A model generated the notes under the pieces. The model did not search any database. It saw nothing but the letters and a program-made list of their open reading frames with translations, and was not told the origin of the DNA. A stretch of 64,000 nucleotides of DNA from Agromyces sp. NDB4Y10 (lineage in GTDB: Bacteria > Actinomycetota > Actinomycetes > Actinomycetales > Microbacteriaceae). Where the stretch lies: the NCBI RefSeq assembly GCF_001620055.1, contig NZ_LQGY01000002.1:19265-83264 (forward strand), given 5' to 3'. Position numbers and translations under genes: made by a program. Below are positions 1 to 9,031 of the stretch, in pieces. The stretch's first letter is position 1; every line of letters begins with the position of its first letter.

Positions 1-1599
1 GCGCTCGACGCGGTGACCCGCGGCCTGTCCACGGGGCTCCTCGAGGCGCGCGACTGGGCCTCGGGCACGTCGAGCCGGTCGTCCAAGCTCGTGCACGGCG
101 GCATCCGCTACCTCGAGCAGCTCGACTTCCGGCTCGTCCGCGAGGCGCTCATCGAGCGAGGGCTGCTGTTGCAGCGCATCGCCCCGCACCTGGTCAAGCC
201 GGTGCGGTTCCTCTACCCGCTGAAGCAGCGGCTCTTCGAGCGCCTGTACATCGGCGCCGGCATGCTGCTCTACGACATCTTCAGCTACTCCGGCGGCGGG
301 CACCCGGGTGTGCCGCACCACCGCCACCTCACCAAGCGGCAGGTCCTGCGCGCCGCGCCGTCGATCGCCCCGAGCGCCCTCATCGGCGGTCTCACGTACT
401 ACGACGCACAGGTCGACGACGCCCGCTACGTGGCATCCCTCGCCCGCACCGCGTCGTTCTACGGCGCGCACGTCGCGAGCCGCGTCAAGGTCGAGGGCTT
501 CGTCAAGGTCGGCGAGCGGGTCGTCGGCGTGAAGGCGCACGACCTCCAGACCGACGAGCACTTCGAGATCCGCGCCAAGCAGGTCGTGAACGCGACCGGC
601 GTGTGGACCGACGACACCCAGCGCATGGTGGGGGAGCGCGGCACGTTCAAGGTGCGCGCCTCGAAGGGCATCCACCTGGTCGTCCCGCGCGACCGGTTCC
701 AGTCGAACATGGGCCTGCTGCTGCGCACCGAGAAGAGCGTGCTGTTCGTCATCCCGTGGGGTCGTCACTGGCTCATCGGCACGACCGACACCGACTGGAA
801 CCTCGACAAGGCCCACCCGGCCGCGACGGCCGCCGACATCGACTACCTCCTCGAGCGGGTCAACGAGGTCCTCAACGTGCCGCTCACCCGGGAGGACGTG
901 GAGGGCGTGTTCGCGGGCCTCCGCCCGCTCCTGGCGGGCGAGAGCGACGAGACGTCGAAGCTGTCGCGGGAGCACATCGTGGCGCACACGGTCCCGGGAC
1001 TCGTCGTCGTGGCGGGCGGCAAGTGGACCACGTACCGGGTGATGGCGAAGGACGCCATCGACGCCGCGGCCGACGCCCTCGACGGCAAGGTGCCGCCCTC
1101 GACCACGCAGCGCATCCCGCTGCTCGGTGCCGAGGGCTACCAGGCGGCCTGGAACAAGCGCGGCAAGATCGCCCGGGCGTTCGGGGTGCACAAGGTGCGC
1201 ATCGAGCACCTCCTCAACCGCTACGGCACGATGACCGACGACCTGCTCGACCTGATCCGCGAGCGGCCGGAACTCGGCGAGCCCCTGCCGGGCGCCGACG
1301 ACTACCTCCGCGCCGAGGTCGTGTACGCGGCATCCCACGAGGGAGCGCTGCACCTCGACGACGTGCTCGCGCGACGCACGCGCATCTCCATCGAGGCCTG
1401 GGACCGCGGGGTCTCGGCCGCGCCGGTCGCCGCGAGGCTCATGGCGGAGGTGCTCGGCTGGGATGCGGCTCGCGAGGCGCTCGAGGTCGAGCGGTACGAG
1501 CAGCGGGTGCAGGCCGAGATCGCGTCGCAGCAGCAGCCCGACGACGAGTCGGCCGACCGGGTGCGGCTCGAGGCGCCCGACATCGTCCAGGTCGACTGA
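1..1599 (+). CDS. glpD: Aerobic glycerol-3-phosphate dehydrogenase, 5'-truncated by the window
   Basis: FAD-dependent oxidation of sn-glycerol 3-phosphate to dihydroxyacetone phosphate, feeding electrons to the quinone pool from the membrane surface. The frame is open from base 1, and the first visible residues (ALDAVTRGLSTGLLEARDW) belong to the N-terminal FAD domain, so the FAD-binding GxGxxG segment and start codon lie upstream. The GlpD hallmark ASGTSSRSSKLVHGGIRYL follows directly, then a long substrate domain with NATGVWTDD and GTTDTDWN, and a C-terminal DUF/DAO_C-like helical domain (GTMTDDLL, AASHEGALHLDDVLARRTR). It ends with an acidic low-complexity tail. The family identity is secure from these motifs. 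The next gene starts 89 bp downstream on the same strand. Confidence 0.95.
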   Translation, partial: ALDAVTRGLSTGLLEARDWASGTSSRSSKLVHGGIRYLEQLDFRLVREALIERGLLLQRIAPHLVKPVRFLYPLKQRLFERLYIGAGMLLYDIFSYSGGGHPGVPHHRHLTKRQVLRAAPSIAPSALIGGLTYYDAQVDDARYVASLARTASFYGAHVASRVKVEGFVKVGERVVGVKAHDLQTDEHFEIRAKQVVNATGVWTDDTQRMVGERGTFKVRASKGIHLVVPRDRFQSNMGLLLRTEKSVLFVIPWGRHWLIGTTDTDWNLDKAHPAATAADIDYLLERVNEVLNVPLTREDVEGVFAGLRPLLAGESDETSKLSREHIVAHTVPGLVVVAGGKWTTYRVMAKDAIDAAADALDGKVPPSTTQRIPLLGAEGYQAAWNKRGKIARAFGVHKVRIEHLLNRYGTMTDDLLDLIRERPELGEPLPGADDYLRAEVVYAASHEGALHLDDVLARRTRISIEAWDRGVSAAPVAARLMAEVLGWDAAREALEVERYEQRVQAEIASQQQPDDESADRVRLEAPDIVQVD

Positions 1600-1608
1600 C
1601 CCGCGGGC

Positions 1609-1643
1609 GGTCGAGGAGCACCGAGGGCGCGTACCGAGGCCCC
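1609..1643. repeat. Short interspersed palindromic repeat, copy A
   Basis: The sequence starting GGTCGAGGAGCACCGAGGGC and running into GCGTACCGAGGCC is nearly the same as one at 55096-55130, between unrelated genes. The core GAGGGCGCGTACCGAG is identical. It can fold as an imperfect hairpin. From memory, elements of the form GGTCGAGTAGCGC...GCGTACCGAGACC are scattered through Microbacteriaceae genomes. I could only verify the two copies here. Confidence 0.6.
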
Positions 1644-1672
1644 GCTCGCAGGGAGCGCGCATCCGGCGCCGA

Positions 1673-1678
1673 TAGAAT
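1673..1678 (+). promoter_or_regulatory. -10 box TAGAAT for the SURF1 gene
   Basis: TAGAAT lies 10 nt before the chosen ATG at 1689, with no Shine-Dalgarno sequence in between. This suggests a near-leaderless transcript. Confidence 0.45.
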
Positions 1679-1688
1679 CGCGCACGAC

Positions 1689-2483
1689 ATGCTCCGGATG
1701 ATGCTGCGCCCGCGGTGGGTGCTCGCCCTGCTCGCCGCCCTCGGCATCGCGGCGGCGTTCGCGATCCTCGCGCAGTGGCAGGTGAGCCGCGCGGTCGAGG
1801 AGGCCAAGGTCGTCGAGCGCCCCACCGAGCAGGTCCGGCCGCTCGCGGAGGTCGTGGTGCCGGACGCCCCGACCGAACAGGCGGCCACCGGCCAGCGCGT
1901 CTCGGTCCGGGGCACGCTCGTCGCCGGCGACACCGTCCTCGTGCAGGGCCGCGTCAACGACGGCGCCACCGGCTGGTGGGTGGTCGCCCACCTCGAGGTG
2001 ACGGATGCCGCGCCCGGTGGCCTCCCGGTCGCGCTCGGGTGGACGCCCGACGAGGCGACGGCTCGCGAGGCGCTCGCCGAGGTCGACGCGGCCGCGCGCT
2101 CGGGCGGGGACGTCGAGGTCGTCGGCCGGTTCCTGCCGAGCGAGGCGCCCATCCAGCCCGAGGACGACGAGGACCCGCAGGTCATGCGGACCGTGGCGGT
2201 CGCGCATCTGATCAACCTGTGGGCGGACTACGACGAGCGGCCCGTGTACTTCGGCTACGTCACGGCCGCCGAGCCGGTCGCCGGTCTCGAGGCGATCTCG
2301 TCGCCGCCGCCCGAGCAGCAGGCCGAGCTGAACTGGCTCAACGTCTTCTACGCCATCGAGTGGATCGTCTTCGGCGGGTTCGCCGTCTACCTCTGGTATC
2401 GGCTCGTGCGCGACGCGGTCGAGCGCGAGCGCGAGGAGGCCGCCGAGGCGGCGGCGGCGAGCGAGGCGGCGGCGCGGGACTGA
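1689..2483 (+). CDS. SURF1 family cytochrome oxidase biogenesis protein
   Basis: 264 residues with the SURF1 layout: an N-terminal transmembrane helix (about residues 8-28, LALLAALGIAAAFAILAQWQ), the typical QWQVSRA motif after it, an extracytoplasmic beta-rich domain with VSVRGTL and VLVQGR, and a second helix near the C-terminus (about 215-240, NVFYAIEWIVFGGFAVYLWYR). SURF1 proteins help insert haem a into cytochrome oxidase. Actinobacterial members are often annotated only by family. The ATG at 1689 was chosen because it begins just before the first helix and has a TAGAAT box 10 nt upstream. The tail is Ala/Glu-rich. Confidence 0.85.
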   Translation: MLRMMLRPRWVLALLAALGIAAAFAILAQWQVSRAVEEAKVVERPTEQVRPLAEVVVPDAPTEQAATGQRVSVRGTLVAGDTVLVQGRVNDGATGWWVVAHLEVTDAAPGGLPVALGWTPDEATAREALAEVDAAARSGGDVEVVGRFLPSEAPIQPEDDEDPQVMRTVAVAHLINLWADYDERPVYFGYVTAAEPVAGLEAISSPPPEQQAELNWLNVFYAIEWIVFGGFAVYLWYRLVRDAVEREREEAAEAAAASEAAARD

Positions 2484-2545
2484 GCGGCGTTCCGCCTGCG
2501 GCGAACTCCGGCAGCGGCATCCGCTCACGGGGTGAGGATGCCGGT

Positions 2546-3526
2546 GTGAGCGATGACGACCGCACCCGGCTCGACGGGACCCCGGATGGCGAGTCCGCGC
2601 ACGAGCACGACGAGGACCCCCTCGACGCGTACTCGCGGGTCGTGACGCGCGTGGCACGCGAGCTGCTTCCGAGCATCGCGAGCCTCGCCGTCCGATCGGG
2701 GCGCGGCCAGGGCACCGGCAGCGCGAGCGTGGTGTCGGCCGACGGGGTGCTGCTCACGAGCGCGCACGTCGTCGCCGGCGCCGACCGGGCCGAGGCCGCC
2801 TTCGGCGACGGCACCGCCGTGACCGCCGACGTGATCGGCCGGGACCCGCTCTCCGATCTCGCGGTGCTGCGGGCGCGCGGTCCCGTGCCGCCTCCGGTGC
2901 CGTTCGGCGACGCCCGAGAGCTGCGGGTCGGCCAGCTCGTCGTCGCCGTGGGCACGCCGTTGGGGCTCGCCGGCAGCGTCACCGCAGGCATCGTGTCGAA
3001 CCTCGGGCGTTCGCTGCCGACGGCCGCCGGCCGGGTGGTCGACGAGGTGATCCAGACGGATGCCGCGCTGAATCCCGGCAACAGCGGGGGAGCGCTCGCC
3101 GACGGCCGTGGTCGCATGGTCGGCGTGAGCACGGCCGTCGCGGGCGTCGGGCTCGGCCTCGCGGTCCCCGTCAATCCGGCGACCCGGGCGATCATCGACG
3201 CCCTCGTCAGCCGCGGGCGCGTGCGCCGCGCGTGGCTGGGCATCGCCGGAGCCCAGGTCCGGTTGGCGCCGGAGCTCGCCGAGCGGGTGGGCTCGCCCAC
3301 GGGCCTGCAGGTGACCGCGGTGGTGGCCGGGAGCCCGGCCGAGGCCGCCGGCATCCGGCCCGGCGACATCGCGGTCACCCTCGACGGCACCGGCATCGTG
3401 ACGGCGACCTCGATCCAGCGGCTCATGGTCGAGGACGCGATCGACCGCGAGGTCGAGATGACGCTGTGGCGCGGCGGCGCGCTCGTCGACGTCTTCGTGG
3501 TGCCGCGCGAACTCGTGGGCGCCTGA
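2546..3526 (+). CDS. Trypsin-like serine protease with PDZ domain (HtrA/DegP-like), no export signal
   Basis: 326 residues. An acidic N-terminal tail of about 40 residues precedes an S1C protease domain with all three catalytic residues: His in LLTSAHVVAG, Asp in DPLSDLAVLR, Ser in LNPGNSGGAL. A C-terminal PDZ domain follows (GLQVTAVVAGSPAEAAGIRP and onward). Most HtrA proteins have a signal peptide or membrane anchor. Here the GTG start at 2546 leads directly into charged residues (VSDDDRTRLDG) and there is no hydrophobic segment, so a cytoplasmic location is inferred. The gene stands 62 bp after the SURF1 gene on the same strand. A protein quality-control or regulatory role is probable from the family; the substrate is unknown. 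Confidence 0.85.
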   Translation: MSDDDRTRLDGTPDGESAHEHDEDPLDAYSRVVTRVARELLPSIASLAVRSGRGQGTGSASVVSADGVLLTSAHVVAGADRAEAAFGDGTAVTADVIGRDPLSDLAVLRARGPVPPPVPFGDARELRVGQLVVAVGTPLGLAGSVTAGIVSNLGRSLPTAAGRVVDEVIQTDAALNPGNSGGALADGRGRMVGVSTAVAGVGLGLAVPVNPATRAIIDALVSRGRVRRAWLGIAGAQVRLAPELAERVGSPTGLQVTAVVAGSPAEAAGIRPGDIAVTLDGTGIVTATSIQRLMVEDAIDREVEMTLWRGGALVDVFVVPRELVGA

Positions 3527-3546
3527 CCGCGTCGGCGGCCGACCCC

Positions 3547-3957
3547 TCAGGCGTCGCGGCCGAACGCGGCGAGGAACTCGGGGGCGGGTTCGATCTCGGT
3601 GATCACGTCGACGAGCACGCCGCCGGGGTCGCGCACGATCACGTGGCGCTGCCCGAACGGCTCGCTGCGGAGCGGCTGGACCACGGGGACGCCGGCTGCC
3701 TCGAGTCGCGCCGCGACGGCATCGACGTCATCGAGCTCCAGGTTCACCAGGACCCCGCGGGCGGGCGTGCCGTACCCCGACGGGACCGACTCGTGCGCCG
3801 GATCGAGCAGTGCGAGCTCGGTGGCGGAGTCGGGGTGCCGGAGGCTCACGTACCAGTCCGACTCGAACGTCGACTCGAACCCGAAGTGCTCGCGGTAGAA
3901 CCGCGAACTCGCTTCGACGTGCTCGGAGCACAGGACGGGGTAGGTCGATCGGAGCAT
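3547..3957 (-). CDS. VOC (glyoxalase/bleomycin-resistance fold) family protein
   Basis: 136 residues covering one VOC module: a beta-alpha-beta-beta-beta repeat with SEHVEASSRFYREHFGFE in the first half, then GVLVNLELDDVDAVAARLEAAGV, and FGQRHVIVRDPGGVLVDVITEIEP in the second. The paired metal-site Glu/His pattern is incomplete, so a binding or resistance role is as likely as an enzyme. It has a strong ribosome site (AAAGGAGG, reading leftward at about 3962-3970) just before the ATG at 3957. It is divergent from the tetR-type gene at 4044 across two copies of one palindrome, which suggests it is the regulator's target. Confidence 0.8.
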   Translation of the reverse strand: MLRSTYPVLCSEHVEASSRFYREHFGFESTFESDWYVSLRHPDSATELALLDPAHESVPSGYGTPARGVLVNLELDDVDAVAARLEAAGVPVVQPLRSEPFGQRHVIVRDPGGVLVDVITEIEPAPEFLAAFGRDA

Positions 3958-3973
3958 CGCTTCCTCCTTTGAT

Positions 3974-3990
3974 ACATACAGTGTGTATGT
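3974..3990. promoter_or_regulatory. Operator palindrome 1 (VOC/TetR intergenic region)
   Basis: ACATACAGTGTGTATGT: 7-bp arms ACATACA/TGTATGT around GTG. It is a near-exact repeat of the site centred 32 bp away. It lies 17 bp before the VOC start codon, where a bound repressor would block that gene. Confidence 0.75.
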
Positions 3991-4004
3991 GTCTCAGCGT
4001 GACT

Positions 4005-4023
4005 GACATACAGTGTGTATGTC
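4005..4023. promoter_or_regulatory. Operator palindrome 2 (VOC/TetR intergenic region)
   Basis: GACATACAGTGTGTATGTC: perfect 8-bp arms around GTG. Its centre (4014) is 32 bp, about three helical turns, from the first site (3982). This is the usual arrangement for paired TetR dimers that control both divergent genes. Confidence 0.78.
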
Positions 4024-4043
4024 AAGACGCGGGAGGACGGGGC

Positions 4044-4664
4044 ATGGCGACCAAGGCCGAGCAGCGCGAGCGCACGCGCGAGGAGATCCTGCGCATCGCC
4101 ACGCGCCGGTTCGCCGAGTCGGGCTACGCCGGGGTCGCGCTCGAGGACCTCGTCGCCGAGGCGGGCCTGACCCGTGGCGCCCTGTACCACCACTTCGGCA
4201 GCAAGCAGGGCCTGTTCGCCGCCGTCGTCGAGCGGGCGCAGTTCGCCGTCGCCGAGGCCGTAGAACGCGCGGCGGCCGCCGACGTCGCCCCCCTCGAGGC
4301 GTTCCTCGCGGGATGCCGCGCGTTCCTCGAGGCGAGCCTCGCGCCCGAGGTGCGGCGAATCCTCCTCGTCGACGGGCCCGCGGTGCTCGGCTGGGGCGAC
4401 TGGCGGGAGGGCGACCTGGAGTCGAGCGCCCGACTGCTCGACGCCGGCGTGGCGGAACTCGCCGAAGCCGGGGTCATCGGATCCGCCTCGCTCGGCACCG
4501 TCACGACCATGATCTCCGGGGCGCTCAACGAGGTCGCCATCGCCAACGCGACCGCCGCCGAACCCGAGCGCGGCATCGACGACGCCGTGACGACCCTCGC
4601 CCGCATGATCGCGGGCCTCGCGCCCGCGGCCGACCCGGGATTCGCCCAGCCGCCCGGCCCGTAG
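4044..4664 (+). CDS. TetR family transcriptional regulator
   Basis: 206 residues. The N-terminal HTH is canonical: TREEILRIATRRFAESGYAG, then LEDLVAEAGLTRGALYHHFG and SKQGLFAAVVE (about residues 9-55). The C-terminal ligand domain contains RRILLVDGPAVLGWGDWRE, a pattern common in TetR_C proteins of actinobacteria. The ATG at 4044 was chosen over upstream in-frame codons because the HTH starts right after it and the operators lie before it. It probably represses itself and the divergent VOC gene through the two palindromes at 3974-4023. The ligand is unknown. Confidence 0.9.
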   Translation: MATKAEQRERTREEILRIATRRFAESGYAGVALEDLVAEAGLTRGALYHHFGSKQGLFAAVVERAQFAVAEAVERAAAADVAPLEAFLAGCRAFLEASLAPEVRRILLVDGPAVLGWGDWREGDLESSARLLDAGVAELAEAGVIGSASLGTVTTMISGALNEVAIANATAAEPERGIDDAVTTLARMIAGLAPAADPGFAQPPGP

Positions 4665-4667
4665 ACT
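4662..4667 (+). promoter_or_regulatory. -10 box TAGACT for the DUF3817 gene
   Basis: TAGACT overlaps the tetR stop codon and ends 7 nt before the ATG at 4675. The intervening GGAGGGC could also act as a weak ribosome site. Confidence 0.5.
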
Positions 4668-4674
4668 GGAGGGC

Positions 4675-5165
4675 ATGCCCCTCGAGCCCAAACCGGCTGA
4701 TTTCCCGCGCATCCGCGGGGCGTTGAAGTTCTACATGATCGCCTCGGTCATCACCGGCACCATGCTGCTGCTGCTCTGCGCCGAGATGCTGCTCAAGTAC
4801 GTGTGGTTCCTCGAGCTCTACGCGTTCGGCCCCAACGGCCTGCTCTCGCTCGAGCCGGTCGTCGAGACCCCCGAGGGCCTCGAGTCCACCGGCGTCGGCG
4901 TGAACCTCTCGACCGGCATCCTGATCGCCCACGGCTGGTTCTACGTCGTGTACCTGTTCAGCAACTTCCGGCTCTGGAGCCTCATGCGCTGGCCGTTCTG
5001 GAAGCTGCTCCTGCTCGCCTCGGGCGGCATCGTGCCGTTCCTGTCGTTCATCCTCGAGGCCCGGATCGGGCGCGAGGTCCGCGAGTACATCGCGAAGCGC
5101 GAAGCGGATGCCGCGGCCGCGCGTGCATCGTCCGACCCCGACTCCGAGCCCGTGGAGGCCGCCCA

Positions 5166-5169
<4 letters not shown>
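4675..5169 (+). CDS. DUF3817 family integral membrane protein
   Basis: 164 residues with three or four membrane helices (about 18-40, 85-105, 112-130) and a charged, Ala/Glu-rich C-terminal tail. [21 protein letters not shown] and [20 protein letters not shown] are characteristic of the actinobacterial DUF3817 family; no biochemical function is known to me. The stop codon overlaps the GTG start of guaA by 4 bp (GTGA), so the two are translationally coupled, an arrangement I recall as recurrent in actinobacteria. Confidence 0.82.
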
Positions 5170-6743
<1,574 letters not shown>

Positions 6744-6748
6744 CGCGC

Positions 6749-6754
6749 TAGCCT
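6749..6754 (+). promoter_or_regulatory. -10 box TAGCCT for ldh (leaderless)
   Basis: TAGCCT ends 7 nt before the ATG at 6762, with no ribosome site between, so transcription should start at or next to the start codon. Confidence 0.6.
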
Positions 6755-6761
6755 GACCCGC

Positions 6762-7709
6762 ATGGGTGTGGTCGAGAACTCGAAGCTGACCGTCGTCGGA
6801 GCCGGGAGTGTGGGCGCGAGCCTCGCGTACGCGGCGCTCATCCGCGGGTCGGCGCGGCACGTGGCCCTGTACGACGTGAACACGGCGAAGGTCGACGCCG
6901 AGGTGCTCGACCTCGCGCACGGCACGCCGTTCGTCGGATCGAGCACCATCGCGGGCGGCGACGACCTCGCCGTCGTCGAGGGCTCGCACGTGGTCGTGAT
7001 CACGGCCGGTGCCAAGCAGGAACCGGGCCAGTCCCGACTCGATCTCGCGGGCACCAACGTGCGGATCCTCGAGGACCTCCTGCCGAAGCTGCTCGAGCGC
7101 GCGCCCGACGCGATCTACATGCTCGTCACGAATCCCTGCGACGTGCTCACGGTCGCGGCGCAGAAGATCTCGGGCCTGCCGTCGAACCGGGTGTTCTCGT
7201 CGGGCACCGTGCTCGACACGGCTCGACTGCGGTGGTTGCTCGCGAAGCGCGCGGGCGTGGCGACGTCGAGCGTGCACGCCCACATCGTGGGCGAGCACGG
7301 CGACACCGAGTTCCCGCTCTGGTCGAGCGCGAACGTCGGCACCGTGCCGATCCTCGAGTGGGCGCACGGGCAGGGCTTCCGGCGCGAGGAGCTCGACCAG
7401 ATCGCCGCCGAGGTGCGCGACGCCGCCTACCGGATCATCCAGGGCAAGGGCGCCACGAACCACGCGATCGGCCTGTCCGGCGCCCGCATCGTCGAGGCCC
7501 TGCTCGGCGACGAGTCGGCCGTGCTGCCCGTGAGCGCCGTGCTGGGCGGAGTGCACGGCGTCGACGGCGTCGCCCTCTCGGTGCCGAGCATCGTGAACTC
7601 CTCGGGCGTCACGCCCCTCGGCGAGACACCGTTCTCCGACGAGGAGCGCCGCAAGCTGCACGAGTCGGCCGACGCGCTTCGCGCCTCGATCGCGTCGCTC
7701 GGCATCTGA
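6762..7709 (+). CDS. ldh: L-lactate dehydrogenase
   Basis: 315 residues, NAD-dependent interconversion of pyruvate and L-lactate. The N-terminal Rossmann motif is GAGSVGASLAYAAL (about residues 10-23). The substrate-binding Arg lies in SRLDLAGTNVRI, and the catalytic His is in the signature GEHGDTEFPLWSSANVG (about residues 176-192). Gln in the KQEPGQSR loop marks lactate rather than malate dehydrogenase (malate enzymes carry Arg). The gene has its own leaderless promoter. The next membrane-protein gene starts 15 bp after it and may be co-transcribed. Confidence 0.93.
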   Translation: MGVVENSKLTVVGAGSVGASLAYAALIRGSARHVALYDVNTAKVDAEVLDLAHGTPFVGSSTIAGGDDLAVVEGSHVVVITAGAKQEPGQSRLDLAGTNVRILEDLLPKLLERAPDAIYMLVTNPCDVLTVAAQKISGLPSNRVFSSGTVLDTARLRWLLAKRAGVATSSVHAHIVGEHGDTEFPLWSSANVGTVPILEWAHGQGFRREELDQIAAEVRDAAYRIIQGKGATNHAIGLSGARIVEALLGDESAVLPVSAVLGGVHGVDGVALSVPSIVNSSGVTPLGETPFSDEERRKLHESADALRASIASLGI

Positions 7710-7724
7710 GATCTGAGGGCCCGG

Positions 7725-8537
7725 ATGTCCCGGCTGATCCGCGTCGTCGCCATACTGGTCGCCGCAGCGTGGGCCGTCCTCGGGTTCGCACTCGCCGACC
7801 TGGCGGTCCTGCTGCTGTGGAACCCGGCATTCGTCTCGGTGTTCGCGCTCGAGGCGAGCTGGGGCGCGCTGCTGATGTTCTTCGTGGTGGTGCCGTGCAT
7901 CCACGTCGCCATCCGCCCCGGCCGCTGGGCCGATGCGCTCGTGACGGGAGGCATCGCGCTCGCGTCGATCGTCGCCGGCTCGCTGCTGGCCGGCGACCCC
8001 GCGACCCTGATCCTCGCCGGGCTGCTCGCCGCCTCCCTCGCGGCCATCGCCGTGCCGGGCGTCATCCGGGCGCGCTCCGGCGCGGCGGACGCGGGCGTGC
8101 CGTGGCATCCGCGACTCGACGTCGCCCTGCTGGTCATCGCGCTGGCGGGCATGGTCCTGTGGGCGCCGTACCTCGTGAACGCGACCGTCGGAGCGGACGG
8201 GCTCCCGCGCGACATCACCATGGGGCTCGACCACTGGCCCGTCCACATCGCCGCCGGCATCGCGATCCCGCTCGGCGCACTCGTCGCGGCCGTGCTCGGG
8301 CGGGTGCGCACCCTGGCAGCCTGTGCGTCGGCGCTCTCGGCGGTCTCCATCGGCACCGCCATGGCGGTCTCGCAGGGCGCGCCGTCGGCGACGGAGTCCG
8401 CGCACTGGAGCGTGCTGGCCGTGACGTGGGGCACCCTCCTGCTTCTCGCGCTCGTGTGGTCGGGTCGTCGGAACGAGAAGATCGAGGACGACATCGTCGA
8501 CCGTGTCGATCGGGCGGCTTCCCGTTCGACGTCATGA
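7725..8537 (+). CDS. Polytopic membrane protein of unknown function
   Basis: 270 residues, about eight predicted membrane helices (roughly 5-30, 35-58, 68-85, 88-108, 125-143, 162-182, 188-210, 222-242) and a short charged C-terminal tail (RRNEKIEDDIVDRVDRAASRSTS). I do not recognise a family motif. It starts 15 bp after ldh and is probably transcribed with it. The tail ends 46 bp before the DGPF-protein gene, which has its own ribosome site. Confidence 0.65.
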   Translation: MSRLIRVVAILVAAAWAVLGFALADLAVLLLWNPAFVSVFALEASWGALLMFFVVVPCIHVAIRPGRWADALVTGGIALASIVAGSLLAGDPATLILAGLLAASLAAIAVPGVIRARSGAADAGVPWHPRLDVALLVIALAGMVLWAPYLVNATVGADGLPRDITMGLDHWPVHIAAGIAIPLGALVAAVLGRVRTLAACASALSAVSIGTAMAVSQGAPSATESAHWSVLAVTWGTLLLLALVWSGRRNEKIEDDIVDRVDRAASRSTS

Positions 8538-8583
8538 ATGAGAGGGTCGAACAGCGACCCGGACACGCGAGGAGCGAACCACC

Positions 8584-9015
8584 ATGGCGAAGTACATGCT
8601 GATCATGCGGGCCACCGACGAGGCCGTGCAGGCGTACCAGGACATCCCCTTCGAGCAGGTCATCGAGGCGATGGGCCGGTACAACGAGGAGCTCATGAAG
8701 GCGGGCGTGCTGCTGGCCGGCGAGGGCCTGTCCGACGCGAGCGAGGGCTTCGTCGTCGACTTCTCCGCCGAGCCGCCGCTCGTCACCGACGGCCCCTATG
8801 GCGAGACGAAGGAGCTGTTCAACGGCTTCTGGATCCTCGAGGTCGCCTCGAAGGAGGAGGCGGCGGAGTGGGCCAAGCGCTGCCCGCTCGGCCCCGGCTC
8901 GAAGCTCGAGGTGCGCCGCGTCACCGAGATCGAGGACTTCCCGCAGGACAACGAGTGGATCCAGAAGGAGGCCGGCTGGCGCGAGGAGCAGGCCCAGCGC
9001 GCAGCGCAGGCGTGA
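8584..9015 (+). CDS. YCII/DGPF domain protein, partner of the downstream ECF sigma factor
   Basis: 143 residues. MAKYMLIMRATDEA at the N-terminus and VTDGPYGETKELFNGFWILEVAS (the DGPF-type box) in the middle identify a YCII-related protein. A GAGGAG ribosome site lies about 10 nt upstream of the ATG. Such proteins are habitually encoded beside ECF sigma factors of the group with a long C-terminal extension (ECF42), exactly as here. No enzymatic activity is established for this subfamily; a sensory or accessory role for the sigma factor is inferred from context. Confidence 0.85.
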   Translation: MAKYMLIMRATDEAVQAYQDIPFEQVIEAMGRYNEELMKAGVLLAGEGLSDASEGFVVDFSAEPPLVTDGPYGETKELFNGFWILEVASKEEAAEWAKRCPLGPGSKLEVRRVTEIEDFPQDNEWIQKEAGWREEQAQRAAQA

Positions 9016-9031
9016 CCGGCCGCACGACCGC

